DNA from: Microbacterium sp. BK668 | GTDB taxonomy: Bacteria > Actinomycetota > Actinomycetes > Actinomycetales > Microbacteriaceae | Assembly: GCF_004362195.1 (NCBI RefSeq) | Contig: NZ_SNWG01000001.1 | Coordinates: 682,001-746,000 of the forward strand | Length of the DNA stretch: 64,000 nt | Reading direction: 5' to 3' | Shown: piece after piece, positions 17,938-24,995 of the stretch | Numbering within the stretch: the first letter of the stretch is position 1 | Layout of the letters: each line of letters starts with the position of its first letter | Notes under the pieces: model-generated | Databases searched by the model: none | Seen by the model: only the letters and a program-made list of their open reading frames with translations | What the model was told of the DNA's origin: nothing | Made by a program: the position numbers and the translations under genes

Positions 17938-18813
17938 TCAGGCGTCGCCCAGATCACGCGCCGCGAGCTCACGGACGCACGTGGCGGCGGCGAGCTGACC
18001 GGCTGCGATGGCCGCCGCGAGCGAGACGAGCGGTCCGGGGGCCGCAGCGACATGCGCGAGATCTCCGCCCGCATAGACACCGGGGACGCTCGTGCGTCCC
18101 ATGGCGTCGATCTCGATGCCCCCCGATGGGGTGAGGCGGCACCCGAGCTGAGCGGCGAAGGGCGCCGACTGATGCGAGGTCGCCGCGACGAAGACGCCGT
18201 CGACCGTGCGCTGTCCGCCGTCCGTCAGCGTCAGGACCATTCCGCCGTCGGCCCGGCGCGCTTTCCGCACGGTCCCCGGTGACAGCGCGACGACATCGGC
18301 GACGATCGGCCGCAGCATGGCTTCGAGAAGACGCGCATGCTCGCCGTCGGCGAGAAGGGCGACCACGCGGCCGGCGTACTCGTGTCCGTGGCAGAACGGG
18401 CATTGGGCGACCTCCCGGCCCCACGCCTCGGCGAGACCGGGGATCGCGGGGAGCACGTCCCGCATCCCCGTCGCGAGCACGACGCTGCGTGCGCGGAGCG
18501 ATCCGCCCGAGGTCGTCACGACGAATCGGCCGTCCCCATCCTTCTCGATCGTCATCACCTCGTCGTCGCGCACCTCCACGTCGTCGTACGCGCTCAGCTC
18601 CTCGCGCCCTATGCGGCGGAGCTCTGCAGGTGAGCGGCCGTCGTTGGTCAGCAGGTTGTGGGAGTGGGCGACCGTCTCGTTGCGGTACCGGCCCGAGTCG
18701 AACAGAACGGTCCGCCGGTGCATCCGCGCGAGCGTGAGACCGGCCTGGAGGCCGGCGGGGCCGCCACCGATCACGACGGCGTCGACGTCGGGAAGAGGGA
18801 TCGAGTTGCGCAT
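17938..18813 (-). CDS. Thioredoxin-reductase-like NAD(P)/FAD oxidoreductase
   Basis: 291 residues from the chosen ATG. FAD-binding GGGPAGLQAG near the N-terminus, a CPFCHGHEY redox motif in the middle (Cys-x-x-Cys as in TrxR-like proteins), and the C-terminal GVYAGGDLAHVAAAPG flavin motif. The family reduces small disulfide or bacillithiol/mycothiol-linked partners; the NADPH domain is degenerate compared with true TrxB (no clear GxGxxA). An ATG seven codons upstream (18834) lies inside an 18-bp palindrome, so I prefer 18813, whose minus-strand context (catcat, six bases, ATG) fits a leaderless mRNA. No thioredoxin gene is adjacent. Confidence 0.85.
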   Translation of the reverse strand: MRNSIPLPDVDAVVIGGGPAGLQAGLTLARMHRRTVLFDSGRYRNETVAHSHNLLTNDGRSPAELRRIGREELSAYDDVEVRDDEVMTIEKDGDGRFVVTTSGGSLRARSVVLATGMRDVLPAIPGLAEAWGREVAQCPFCHGHEYAGRVVALLADGEHARLLEAMLRPIVADVVALSPGTVRKARRADGGMVLTLTDGGQRTVDGVFVAATSHQSAPFAAQLGCRLTPSGGIEIDAMGRTSVPGVYAGGDLAHVAAAPGPLVSLAAAIAAGQLAAATCVRELAARDLGDA

Positions 18814-18828
18814 GAACCGATGATGTGC

Positions 18829-18846
18829 CTTCATGTCGACATGAAG
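18829..18846. promoter_or_regulatory. Perfect 18-bp palindrome, likely operator
   Basis: cttcatgtcgacatgaag reads the same on both strands. On the minus strand it lies between a -35-like TTGACT (18845-18850) and a weak -10 (around 18819-18825), with a spacer of 18-19 bases. The long spacer is typical of promoters controlled by MerR-type regulators. Confidence 0.6.
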
Positions 18847-18987
18847 TCAAGCCGGTCGATCGGCGACGCCGCGACGCAGTTCGGGCTCGAGGTCCTGGTC
18901 GACGAGGTCATGGCCGGCGGCGCGCGGTGGACGGCGGAGCGGCTCGCTGCGGCCGAGCCTCCTCCACAGGTCGCGCCGCCGGCGTGA
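18841..18987 (+). pseudogene. Possible remnant of a MerR-type regulator
   Basis: A short open frame of 48 codons begins MKSSRSIGDAATQFGLEV, which resembles the first helix-turn-helix segment of MerR regulators (SIGDAA..FGL...). After that the sequence (LVDEVMAGGARWTAERLAAA) no longer looks like MerR and the frame ends at 18987. It is divergent from the TrxR-like gene and starts within the palindrome. It could be a decayed regulator, or chance similarity in a GC-rich frame. Confidence 0.3.
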
Positions 18988-19033
18988 ACGAGGATCCCGG
19001 GCGCGCGCGGGTCGCGGCATCCATCCCGCTCGT

Positions 19034-19039
19034 TACCAT
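19034..19039 (+). promoter_or_regulatory. Leaderless-type -10 for the PIF1-like helicase
   Basis: TACCAT followed by six bases (gaatcg) and the GTG start at 19046. Confidence 0.5.
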
Positions 19040-19045
19040 GAATCG

Positions 19046-20425
19046 GTGATCGCGCCGCCTCTCTCCCGCGAACAGGAGGCGCTGTTCCGGCTCATCGAAG
19101 ACACCCGCGAGCACGTGTTCGTCACCGGGCGTGCGGGCACGGGCAAGTCGACCCTCCTCCAGCACCTCGCGTGGAACACGACGAAGCAGATCGCGGTGTG
19201 CGCGCCGACCGGGGTCGCCGCGCTCAACGTCGAGGGCCAGACCATCCACTCCCTCTTCAAGCTGCCGCTGGGCATCATCGGCTCGACCGACGAGCCGCAG
19301 TCCGATGCGACGCGCAAGCTGCTCAACGCCATCGACACGCTCGTGATCGACGAGATCTCGATGGTCAACGCCGACCTCATGGACGCGATCGACCGCGCGC
19401 TGCGCATGGCGCGCGGGCGGCGCGGCGAGCCCTTCGGCGGCGTGCAGATCGTCATGTTCGGCGACCCGTATCAGCTCGCCCCCGTACCGCCGAGGGGCGA
19501 TGAGCTGCGGTACGTCCGCGACCACTACCGCTCGTTCTGGTTCTTCGACGCGCACGTCTGGACCGGGGGCCGTGCAGCTCTGCGCGACGGGCCGTCGCTC
19601 GACGGGTTCGCCGAGCTCGGGCCGTTCGGGGCGCAGCTTCACATCCGTGAGCTCGTCGACATCCACCGGCAAGCCGACCCCGGCTTCAAGGCGCTGCTAA
19701 ACGCCGTGCGTCACGGGATTGTGACCGCCGAGATGGCCCAGGTCCTCAACGACACCGGGGCCCGCCGCCCGCCCGAGCCCCGCGAGGGCGAAGTTCCGAT
19801 CATCACGCTCGCCACGCGCAACGACATCGTCAACAGCATCAACCGTCGTCATCTCGATGCGCTCGGCGGACGCCTCCAGACCGCGCAGGCCGAGGTGAAC
19901 GGTGACTTCGGGCGAGGCGACGCCTACCCCGCGGACGTCGAGCTGCAGCTCAAGGTGGGCGCCCAGGTGATGTTCCTGCGCAACGACATCGCCTCGTTCG
20001 GCGAGCCGCCCCGCTGGGTCAACGGCACGATCGGCACCGTCACGCGCATCGCGGGCGGCACCGTTCGGGTCGAGGTCGAGGGCAAGGAGTTCGACGTCGA
20101 GCCGGCCGTATGGGAGAAGTTCCGCTACTCGTACGACCCGGGCTCGCGCTCGCTGTCGCGCGACGTCGTCGCGGAGTTCACCCAGTTCCCGCTCCGACTG
20201 GCGTGGGCCGTGACGATCCACAAGTCGCAGGGCAAGACCTACGACCGCGCCGTCATCGACCTCGGGTCGGGCGCGTTCGCGCCGGGCCAGACGTATGTCG
20301 CACTGTCGCGGCTCACCTCGCTCGAGGGGCTGTATCTCACGCGGCCGCTGCGGCCGCGCGACATCCAGGTCGACCCCGATGTGCGCCGCTTCATGGCGGA
20401 CGTGCGGCGGGCCGCGGCATCCTGA
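19046..20425 (+). CDS. PIF1-like ATP-dependent DNA helicase
   Basis: 459 residues. Superfamily 1 5'-3' helicase related to PIF1/RecD2. Walker A GRAGTGKST (28-36), motif Ia APTGVAALN, Walker B VIDEISMVNADL, motif III FGDPYQLAPV, and the C-terminal VTIHKSQGKTYDRAVIDLG and YVALSRLTSLEGLYL segments (motifs V and VI) are all intact, so it should be an active helicase acting on replication or recombination intermediates. Start is GTG at 19046 with a leaderless-type promoter. Monocistronic; a REP-like repeat follows the stop. Confidence 0.9.
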   Translation: MIAPPLSREQEALFRLIEDTREHVFVTGRAGTGKSTLLQHLAWNTTKQIAVCAPTGVAALNVEGQTIHSLFKLPLGIIGSTDEPQSDATRKLLNAIDTLVIDEISMVNADLMDAIDRALRMARGRRGEPFGGVQIVMFGDPYQLAPVPPRGDELRYVRDHYRSFWFFDAHVWTGGRAALRDGPSLDGFAELGPFGAQLHIRELVDIHRQADPGFKALLNAVRHGIVTAEMAQVLNDTGARRPPEPREGEVPIITLATRNDIVNSINRRHLDALGGRLQTAQAEVNGDFGRGDAYPADVELQLKVGAQVMFLRNDIASFGEPPRWVNGTIGTVTRIAGGTVRVEVEGKEFDVEPAVWEKFRYSYDPGSRSLSRDVVAEFTQFPLRLAWAVTIHKSQGKTYDRAVIDLGSGAFAPGQTYVALSRLTSLEGLYLTRPLRPRDIQVDPDVRRFMADVRRAAAS

Positions 20426-20439
20426 GCCCGTTCTCCGGC

Positions 20440-20473
20440 GCGCTTCGTCTCGCTTCGCCCGCTCGACGACCGA
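20440..20473 (+). repeat. REP-like dispersed repeat, copy 2
   Basis: gcgcttcgtctcgcttcgc followed by ccgctcgacgaccg, nearly identical to the copy at 8121-8154. It lies between convergent helicase and heme oxygenase genes. Confidence 0.65.
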
Positions 20474-20507
20474 GGTTGCGGAACGAAAGGGCGCGCGGTG
20501 ACCGACG

Positions 20508-21161
20508 TCAGGCCACCTGGATGGCCTTCGCGGCGGCGAGGTCCTCGAACAGCTCGGTGTTGAAGCGATAGGCGAGGAGGACCTCGTCGATCACGCGCTC
20601 CTTCTCGGCGTCGTCCCACGGCGCGGCGTCGAGCTGGTCGCGATAGACGTCTTTGAAGGCCTTGGGGTCGGCGATGTCGCCGAAGAGGTAGAACCCGATG
20701 CCGTTGGTCTCGAACCCGAACCGGCGGGCCATGAGACGGCCGATGAACTGCCCGCCGGAGAGGTCACCGAGGTAGCGCGTGTAGTGGTGAGCGACGAAGC
20801 CGCCCGCCCACGTCGCGCCGACCTGCTGGATGCGGTCGACGTACCGACGCGTCGTGGGAAGCGGCTCGATGCGGTCGCGCCAGTCCGGCCCGATGAGGAA
20901 CTCCAGGTCGGCCTCGATGGCAGGGAGACGCGTGAGCTTGTCGCTGATGAAGACGGATGCCACCGGGTCGAGGCGCATGCGCTGCGCGGCCGCCTCGAGC
21001 GCGTCGTAGATGAACCAGTGCTGCGCGACGAGGGCGATGTAGTCGTCGCGCGTGCCGGCGCCCGTGAGAAGGTCGGCCATGAAGCCGGCGTGCTCGCTGC
21101 GCGAATGCGCCGAGCCGGCGCGCTCGCGCAGGGCGGTGGAGAACCGGATCGGGTCGCTCAT
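20508..21161 (-). CDS. Biliverdin-producing heme oxygenase
   Basis: 217 residues. Opens heme to biliverdin, CO and iron, so it recovers iron from heme in the cytoplasm. Family marks: the proximal His in RERAGSAHSRSEHAGFM (histidines near 19-24), AHHYTRYLGDLSGGQFIGR in the distal helix, and FYLFGDI. I chose the ATG at 21161: minus-strand TACAGT followed by six bases fits a leaderless mRNA, and a DtxR-type iron box covers the promoter. A TTG six codons upstream is possible but falls in the promoter. The DUF2470 gene lies just upstream on the same strand. Confidence 0.92.
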   Translation of the reverse strand: MSDPIRFSTALRERAGSAHSRSEHAGFMADLLTGAGTRDDYIALVAQHWFIYDALEAAAQRMRLDPVASVFISDKLTRLPAIEADLEFLIGPDWRDRIEPLPTTRRYVDRIQQVGATWAGGFVAHHYTRYLGDLSGGQFIGRLMARRFGFETNGIGFYLFGDIADPKAFKDVYRDQLDAAPWDDAEKERVIDEVLLAYRFNTELFEDLAAAKAIQVA

Positions 21162-21167
21162 ACCTTC

Positions 21168-21195
21168 ACTGTAGCTCAAGGTAAGGGCGCCCTAA
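21168..21195 (-). promoter_or_regulatory. DtxR/IdeR-type iron box over the heme oxygenase promoter
   Basis: The plus-strand sequence caaggtaagggcgccctaa (21177-21195) matches about 14 of 19 positions of the IdeR/DtxR consensus, with both AGGT-A and CCTAA half-sites kept and an imperfect centre. It abuts the minus-strand -10 TACAGT (21168-21173). Corynebacterial hmuO is a known DtxR target, so iron repression is likely. Confidence 0.6.
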
Positions 21196-21207
21196 GTTAC
21201 GAGTTCG

Positions 21208-21519
21208 CTAAGAATGCGGCCTCGGCTCGACGCCCAGGCGGGCGCACGCGGCGTCGTACAGCGCCACGATCTCGCGGCGCACCTGCGGGCGCTCGGCGAT
21301 CGGGCCGTGGGGCCACGGAACGCGGACGGCTTCCGTGCCGCCGTCGCCGCGTTGCGCCAGCCACTCGCCGCCGTCGCCGTCGAATCCCGCCATCGTCGCC
21401 GCCGTATAGTCGCGTCGGGGTCCGAAGGCGCGTGCGATCAGAAGGCTGTCGCCGGAGTGGTCGCCGTTCATATGCCGGAGCACACCAGCCACCACCGCGT
21501 CGTCGAATCTGAACGTCAT
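21208..21519 (-). CDS. DUF2470 domain protein, heme/iron-utilisation associated
   Basis: 103 residues, consisting only of the DUF2470 domain that in other bacteria forms the C-terminus of HugZ-type heme-utilisation proteins. The start MTFRFDDAVVAGVLRHMNGDH shows the conserved HMNxDH motif, followed by GFDGDGGEWLAQRG. Placed directly upstream of the heme oxygenase gene in the same direction, supporting a shared role in heme iron handling. ATG at 21519 lies six bases after TAGGCT, a leaderless-type promoter, so it has its own promoter. Confidence 0.85.
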   Translation of the reverse strand: MTFRFDDAVVAGVLRHMNGDHSGDSLLIARAFGPRRDYTAATMAGFDGDGGEWLAQRGDGGTEAVRVPWPHGPIAERPQVRREIVALYDAACARLGVEPRPHS

Positions 21520-21525
21520 GCGCTC

Positions 21526-21531
21526 AGCCTA
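21526..21531 (-). promoter_or_regulatory. Leaderless-type -10 for the DUF2470 gene
   Basis: Minus-strand TAGGCT, six bases (gagcgc), then the ATG at 21519. Confidence 0.5.
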
Positions 21532-21599
21532 GGAGTGGGGGAGCGGAGGGTCGGCGCATCTGTGTTTAGATGATGGGACGATCACCGGGGGGTGAGAGC

Positions 21600-22871
21600 T
21601 TGAGGCACCCTAGCCGCCTCCGCCGGAGTCACGGCGTCATGGCGTTCGCGCTCGCTCTGTCCCTCGGGCTCGTCGCGTGCTCAGCTCCGTCCGCAGCGAA
21701 GGTCGACCTCCCCGCGCAGACCGATGCGCCGCTCGGCGACGACACGGTGGCGCAGCTTCAGGATGCTGTCACCCACGCCATGGCGGCGACGGGATCGCCC
21801 GGGGCCATCGTCGGCGTCTGGGCTCCGTGGGCGGGCTCGTGGGTGGCGGGGCTCGGGACGACGCAGCCCGGGGGAGCCGGCACAGCCGTCTCGACCGATC
21901 AGAGGTTCCGTGCCGCCCAGATCACCCGTGCCATGACCTGCGACGTGCTGTACGCGCAGGTGGAACGGGGCACGGTCGCCCTCGACGACCCCGTCACCGA
22001 CTACGTCGCGGGCGTCGCCGACCTCACCGACGTGACTCTCGGCGACCTCTGCGACGGCACGTCGGGCATCGGCTCCTACGCCGGCCAGCTCACGCCGCTG
22101 TGGTTCACCAAGCCCGACCGCGTCTGGAATCCGCACGAGCTCGCGAGCTACGGCCTCGGGCTGGAGCGGACCGTACCGCCCGGCACGTCGTACCGCGACT
22201 CCGATGCCGGGTACGTGCTCCTCGGGCTCGCCCTGGAGAAGGCGACGGGGGAGACGGCCTCGGCGCTTCTGGAGGAGTACGTCTTCGACCGCCTGAGTCT
22301 CGATGCGACCCAGCTTCCGGCATCCGCTCCCGGCTCGGCGGACGTCCTCCCCGGCTACGTGTCGCTGGGGGCGCCCGAAGGCGGCTCGAACTGCGCCGCG
22401 CCCGTCGACATGACGCAGCTCTCGCCGAGCACGGGGTACACCGACTCGGGCGTCGTGACCGATATCGACGACCTGGGCCGCTACGCCCAGTCGCTCGCCG
22501 GGAACGCCCTCGTGCCGCAGGGCTTCGACCGCCTCGCGGACGAGGTGCCGGCCCACGACGGGGCTCCCTCGTGGCTGACCGCGGGCGGCGGCGTCTACCG
22601 CGCCGGGTCGCTCGTCGGGCAGTACGGCGCGGTGCCCGGCTATGCGACGGCGGCGTTCGCCGACCCCGGCTCGGGTCTCACGGTCGCCGTCGTGCTGAAC
22701 AACTCGGCGGCAGGCCCGGGCCCCGCGGTGTGGCTCGCGTGGGAGCTGGCCGCGCTCGCCTCGAAGGCTCCGGCCGCCTCTGGGCAGACCGCGCCCGAAG
22801 CGGGCCTGCCGTGGACGGCGCAGCAGTTCCGCGATTCCATCAGCGGCGCGGCCGTCTGTCCTCTGCCTTAG
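21600..22871 (+). CDS. Beta-lactamase-fold lipoprotein with lost catalytic residues
   Basis: 423 residues from TTG at 21600, which follows a ggggggtgag RBS; ATG at 21570 is an alternative. Signal peptide with lipobox LVAC (Cys27), so it is a membrane-anchored lipoprotein. The fold of serine hydrolases of the class C beta-lactamase/DD-peptidase family is clear (VTDYVAGVADLTDVTLGDLCDGTSGI, GYVLLGLALEKATGE, GAVPGYATAAF). However, the SxxK motif is QITR (107-110) and the YxN motif region reads YRDSDAGY, so both catalytic Ser and Lys are gone. It is probably a non-catalytic binding or regulatory protein. The EamA gene starts four bases after its stop. Confidence 0.85.
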   Translation: MRHPSRLRRSHGVMAFALALSLGLVACSAPSAAKVDLPAQTDAPLGDDTVAQLQDAVTHAMAATGSPGAIVGVWAPWAGSWVAGLGTTQPGGAGTAVSTDQRFRAAQITRAMTCDVLYAQVERGTVALDDPVTDYVAGVADLTDVTLGDLCDGTSGIGSYAGQLTPLWFTKPDRVWNPHELASYGLGLERTVPPGTSYRDSDAGYVLLGLALEKATGETASALLEEYVFDRLSLDATQLPASAPGSADVLPGYVSLGAPEGGSNCAAPVDMTQLSPSTGYTDSGVVTDIDDLGRYAQSLAGNALVPQGFDRLADEVPAHDGAPSWLTAGGGVYRAGSLVGQYGAVPGYATAAFADPGSGLTVAVVLNNSAAGPGPAVWLAWELAALASKAPAASGQTAPEAGLPWTAQQFRDSISGAAVCPLP

Positions 22872-22875
22872 CGCC

Positions 22876-23751
22876 GTGACGGCTCGCACCGGCCAGACGC
22901 CGGCGATCCTGCTCGTGGTCGCGGGCCTGGCGTGTCAGGAGGTCGGCGCCTCCCTCGCCGTGCTGCTGTTCCCCCAGGTCGGTGCGCTCGGCATGGTGAT
23001 GCTCCGGCTCGTCTTCTCCGCGGCCGTGCTGCTGCTTCTGGCGCGCCCGCGGCTGCGGGGCCACACGCGCACGGGCTGGAGAGCCGTCGTCGGATTCGGC
23101 CTCGTGCTCGCCGTCATGAACGGGCTCTTCTATCTGGCCCTGGAGCGCCTCCCGCTGGGCGTGACGGTGACGATCGAGGTGCTCGGCCCGCTGACGCTGT
23201 CCATCATCGCGGCACACCGCGCGTCGGCGTGGGTGTGGGCGGCCGTCGCCTTCGCGGGCGTCGTCGCGCTCGGCGGCGGGGGCTGGGAGCGCCTCGATCC
23301 CCTGGGAGTCGCGTTCGCCCTGGGCGCCGCGGCGAGCTGGGCGCTGTACATCCTGGCTTCGGCCCGTGTCGGGCGCGAGTTCCCCCGGCTGGACGGACTC
23401 GCGCTCGCGATGACGGTCGGCGCTGTCGTCGCGCTGCCCTTCGGCATCGTCTCGGCGGGGTCGGCGCTCCTGCGTCCCGAGATACTGGGCCTCGGCGCGG
23501 CGGTCGCCGTCCTGTCCTCGACGATCCCCTACGCCTTCGAGCTCATCGCGCTGCGCCGGCTCGCGGCATCCGCCTTCGCCATCCTCATGAGTCTCGCGCC
23601 CGCCACCGCCGCCCTCGCCGGGTGGCTCCTGCTCGGGCAGGCGCTGTCGTGGCTCGAGGTCGTCGGCATCGCGCTGGTGATCGCCGCGAGCATGGGCGCC
23701 GTGCGCTCGTCGCAGCGGGCGGCTCGCGAGACGGCGGAACCGCTCGGGTGA
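22876..23751 (+). CDS. EamA/DMT-superfamily exporter (RhtA-like)
   Basis: 291 residues with about ten membrane segments in two EamA repeats. Resembles RhtA, an exporter of threonine/homoserine and related amino acids; sequence marks are FYLALERLPLGVTVTIEVLGPL in the first repeat and STIPYAFELIALRRLAASAF in the second. Start is GTG at 22876, four bases after the stop of the lipoprotein gene, so the two are likely co-transcribed. The substrate is inferred from similarity only. Confidence 0.85.
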   Translation: MTARTGQTPAILLVVAGLACQEVGASLAVLLFPQVGALGMVMLRLVFSAAVLLLLARPRLRGHTRTGWRAVVGFGLVLAVMNGLFYLALERLPLGVTVTIEVLGPLTLSIIAAHRASAWVWAAVAFAGVVALGGGGWERLDPLGVAFALGAAASWALYILASARVGREFPRLDGLALAMTVGAVVALPFGIVSAGSALLRPEILGLGAAVAVLSSTIPYAFELIALRRLAASAFAILMSLAPATAALAGWLLLGQALSWLEVVGIALVIAASMGAVRSSQRAARETAEPLG

Positions 23752-23795
23752 CGGATGCCGCGGCCCGCGCTTCCGGTCGCGGTGTCGCTCCCTGT

Positions 23796-23801
23796 TATGC
23801 T
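23796..23801 (+). promoter_or_regulatory. -10 element of the tRNA-Gly promoter
   Basis: TATGCT, 25 bases before the mature tRNA 5' end. The -35 is unclear. Confidence 0.45.
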
Positions 23802-23826
23802 GGCCGGACGCCGCAAGGCGTGCCTC

Positions 23827-23900
23827 GGGGCTGTAGTTCAATGGCAGAACTTCTGCTTCCCAAGCAGACAGCGCGGGTTCGATTCCCGTCAGCCCCTCCA
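23827..23900 (+). tRNA. tRNA-Gly (anticodon CCC)
   Basis: Acceptor ggggctg (23827-23833) pairs with cagcccc (23890-23896); discriminator T and an encoded CCA (23898-23900). The anticodon arm tctgc-ttcccaa-gcaga has CCC as anticodon. T-arm gcggg-ttcgatt-cccgt is canonical. It reads GGG glycine codons, which are frequent here. Confidence 0.97.
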
Positions 23901-23940
23901 ATGCCCTGACGTGCCGCCGAAGGCGGTGCGGCAGGGCATT
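23900..23940 (+). terminator. Branched hairpin after tRNA-Gly
   Basis: Outer arms aatgccctg (23900-23908) and cagggcatt (23932-23940) enclose an inner ccgcc-gaa-ggcgg hairpin. There is no U tract, so it may act as a processing or intrinsic terminator structure. Confidence 0.6.
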
Positions 23941-24036
23941 CGTGCGGCTGCCGTCGGGATCGAGCCGCCCGCGGGCGGTCCCGCTCCGCCGGAGGCTCCG
24001 CGCGCCGCGAAGCGGCGTGGGGAGTGGCGGAGTGGC

Positions 24037-24056
24037 CGATTCCCGTCAGCCCCTCC
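24037..24056 (+). repeat. Exact 20-bp copy of the tRNA-Gly 3' end
   Basis: cgattcccgtcagcccctcc is identical to 23880-23899, covering the T-arm and acceptor 3' strand. Duplication of a tRNA 3' end is the usual footprint of tRNA-directed integration (attL/attR); only 137 bp remain between the copies, so any element is gone. Confidence 0.75.
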
Positions 24057-24145
24057 GACCTCCGCCGAGATGGCGCGAATCACCGTCGCGCGGCGCGTGC
24101 ACCTGTCATCCGTGCGATCTCGACTCCAGGGAGACGTCGCGCGAG

Positions 24146-24195
24146 GACGCGGGGCGGGCGCGGCGCGGGGAGGCGGGACGCGGGGCGGGCGCGGC
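24146..24195 (+). repeat. G-rich 19-bp direct repeat upstream of dcd
   Basis: gacgcggggcgggcgcggc occurs at 24146-24164 and 24177-24195. The stretch has six runs of three or four G on the plus strand and could form a G-quadruplex. Confidence 0.7.
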
Positions 24196-24255
24196 AGGAG
24201 GCGGCGTGGTCGGGTGCCGGGGCCGGCGCGGGGCATCGCGCTCGCCGGGCGCGGA

Positions 24256-24261
24256 TAGGGT
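24256..24261 (+). promoter_or_regulatory. Leaderless-type -10 for dcd
   Basis: TAGGGT followed by six bases (gggatc) and the GTG start at 24268. Confidence 0.5.
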
Positions 24262-24267
24262 GGGATC

Positions 24268-24873
24268 GTGCTGCTCTCGGACCGCGACATCCGCCGTGAG
24301 ATCGACGCTTCGAGGATCGCGATCGAGCCCTGGGAGCCCGGCATGGTGCAGCCCTCGAGCGTCGATGTGCGCCTCGACCGCTACTTCCGGCTCTTCGACA
24401 ACCACAAGTACCCGTTCATCGATCCGGCCGAGGACCAGCCCGACCTGACGCACCTCATCGAGGTCGCCCCCGACGAGCCGTTCATCCTGCACCCGGGCGA
24501 GTTCGCGCTCGGCTCGACGTTCGAGCTCGTCGGGCTCCCGGACGACGTCGCGGCCCGGCTCGAGGGCAAATCGTCGCTCGGCCGGCTGGGGCTTCTCACG
24601 CACTCGACGGCGGGATTCATCGATCCGGGCTTCAGCGGTCACGTGACGCTCGAGCTCTCCAACGTCGCGACCCTCCCGATCAAGCTGTGGCCGGGGATGA
24701 AGATCGGGCAGCTCTGCTTCTTCCGCCTCTCGTCGGCCGCCGAGACGCCGTATGGCGCCGGGCCGTACGGCAACAGGTATCAGGGGCAGCGGGGGCCGAC
24801 GGCATCCCGCTCCTTCCAGAACTTCCACCGCACGGATGTCGGGACCACCGACGCCGGGTCGCGCGGCGCCTGA
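24268..24873 (+). CDS. dcd: dCTP deaminase
   Basis: 201 residues. Deaminates dCTP on the route to dUMP for thymidylate synthesis. Conserved segments [35 protein letters not shown] (with the catalytic region), [21 protein letters not shown] and the C-terminal [10 protein letters not shown] lid are all present. Actinobacterial members are usually bifunctional and release dUMP directly; the sequence fits but does not prove this. Start is GTG at 24268 with leaderless-type spacing. Three 18-bp tandem repeats follow the stop. Confidence 0.95.
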   Translation: MLLSDRDIRREIDASRIAIEPWEPGMVQPSSVDVRLDRYFRLFDNHKYPFIDPAEDQPDLTHLIEVAPDEPFILHPGEFALGSTFELVGLPDDVAARLEGKSSLGRLGLLTHSTAGFIDPGFSGHVTLELSNVATLPIKLWPGMKIGQLCFFRLSSAAETPYGAGPYGNRYQGQRGPTASRSFQNFHRTDVGTTDAGSRGA

Positions 24874-24880
24874 CCCTCCG

Positions 24881-24934
24881 GCACAACAGAGGGGATCTGC
24901 GCAACAGAGGGGATCTGCGCATCAGAGGGGCCGG
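24881..24934. repeat. Three 18-bp tandem repeats after dcd
   Basis: gcacaacagaggggatct, gcgcaacagaggggatct and gcgcatcagaggggccgg follow each other without spacer. The third copy is diverged. Function unknown; it lies between convergent dcd and the histidine kinase gene. Confidence 0.85.
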
Positions 24935-24995
24935 ACGCGCCTCCTGATCCTTCGAAGCGCCGATCTCCTCAATCGTGCGGCGACGCCGCCGCGGC

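Larger units (their letters stand above)
23941..24255. other. Non-coding region between tRNA-Gly and dcd
   Basis: No gene seen. It holds a 20-bp copy of the tRNA 3' end and a G-rich direct repeat, both listed separately. Confidence 0.7.

Noticed and set aside
24020..24056. Possible second tRNA (ggagtggcggagtggccga resembling a tRNA-Ser/Leu 5' end, joined to the tRNA-Gly 3' copy)
   Set aside because: No anticodon arm or variable arm between the two parts; cannot fold as a tRNA.
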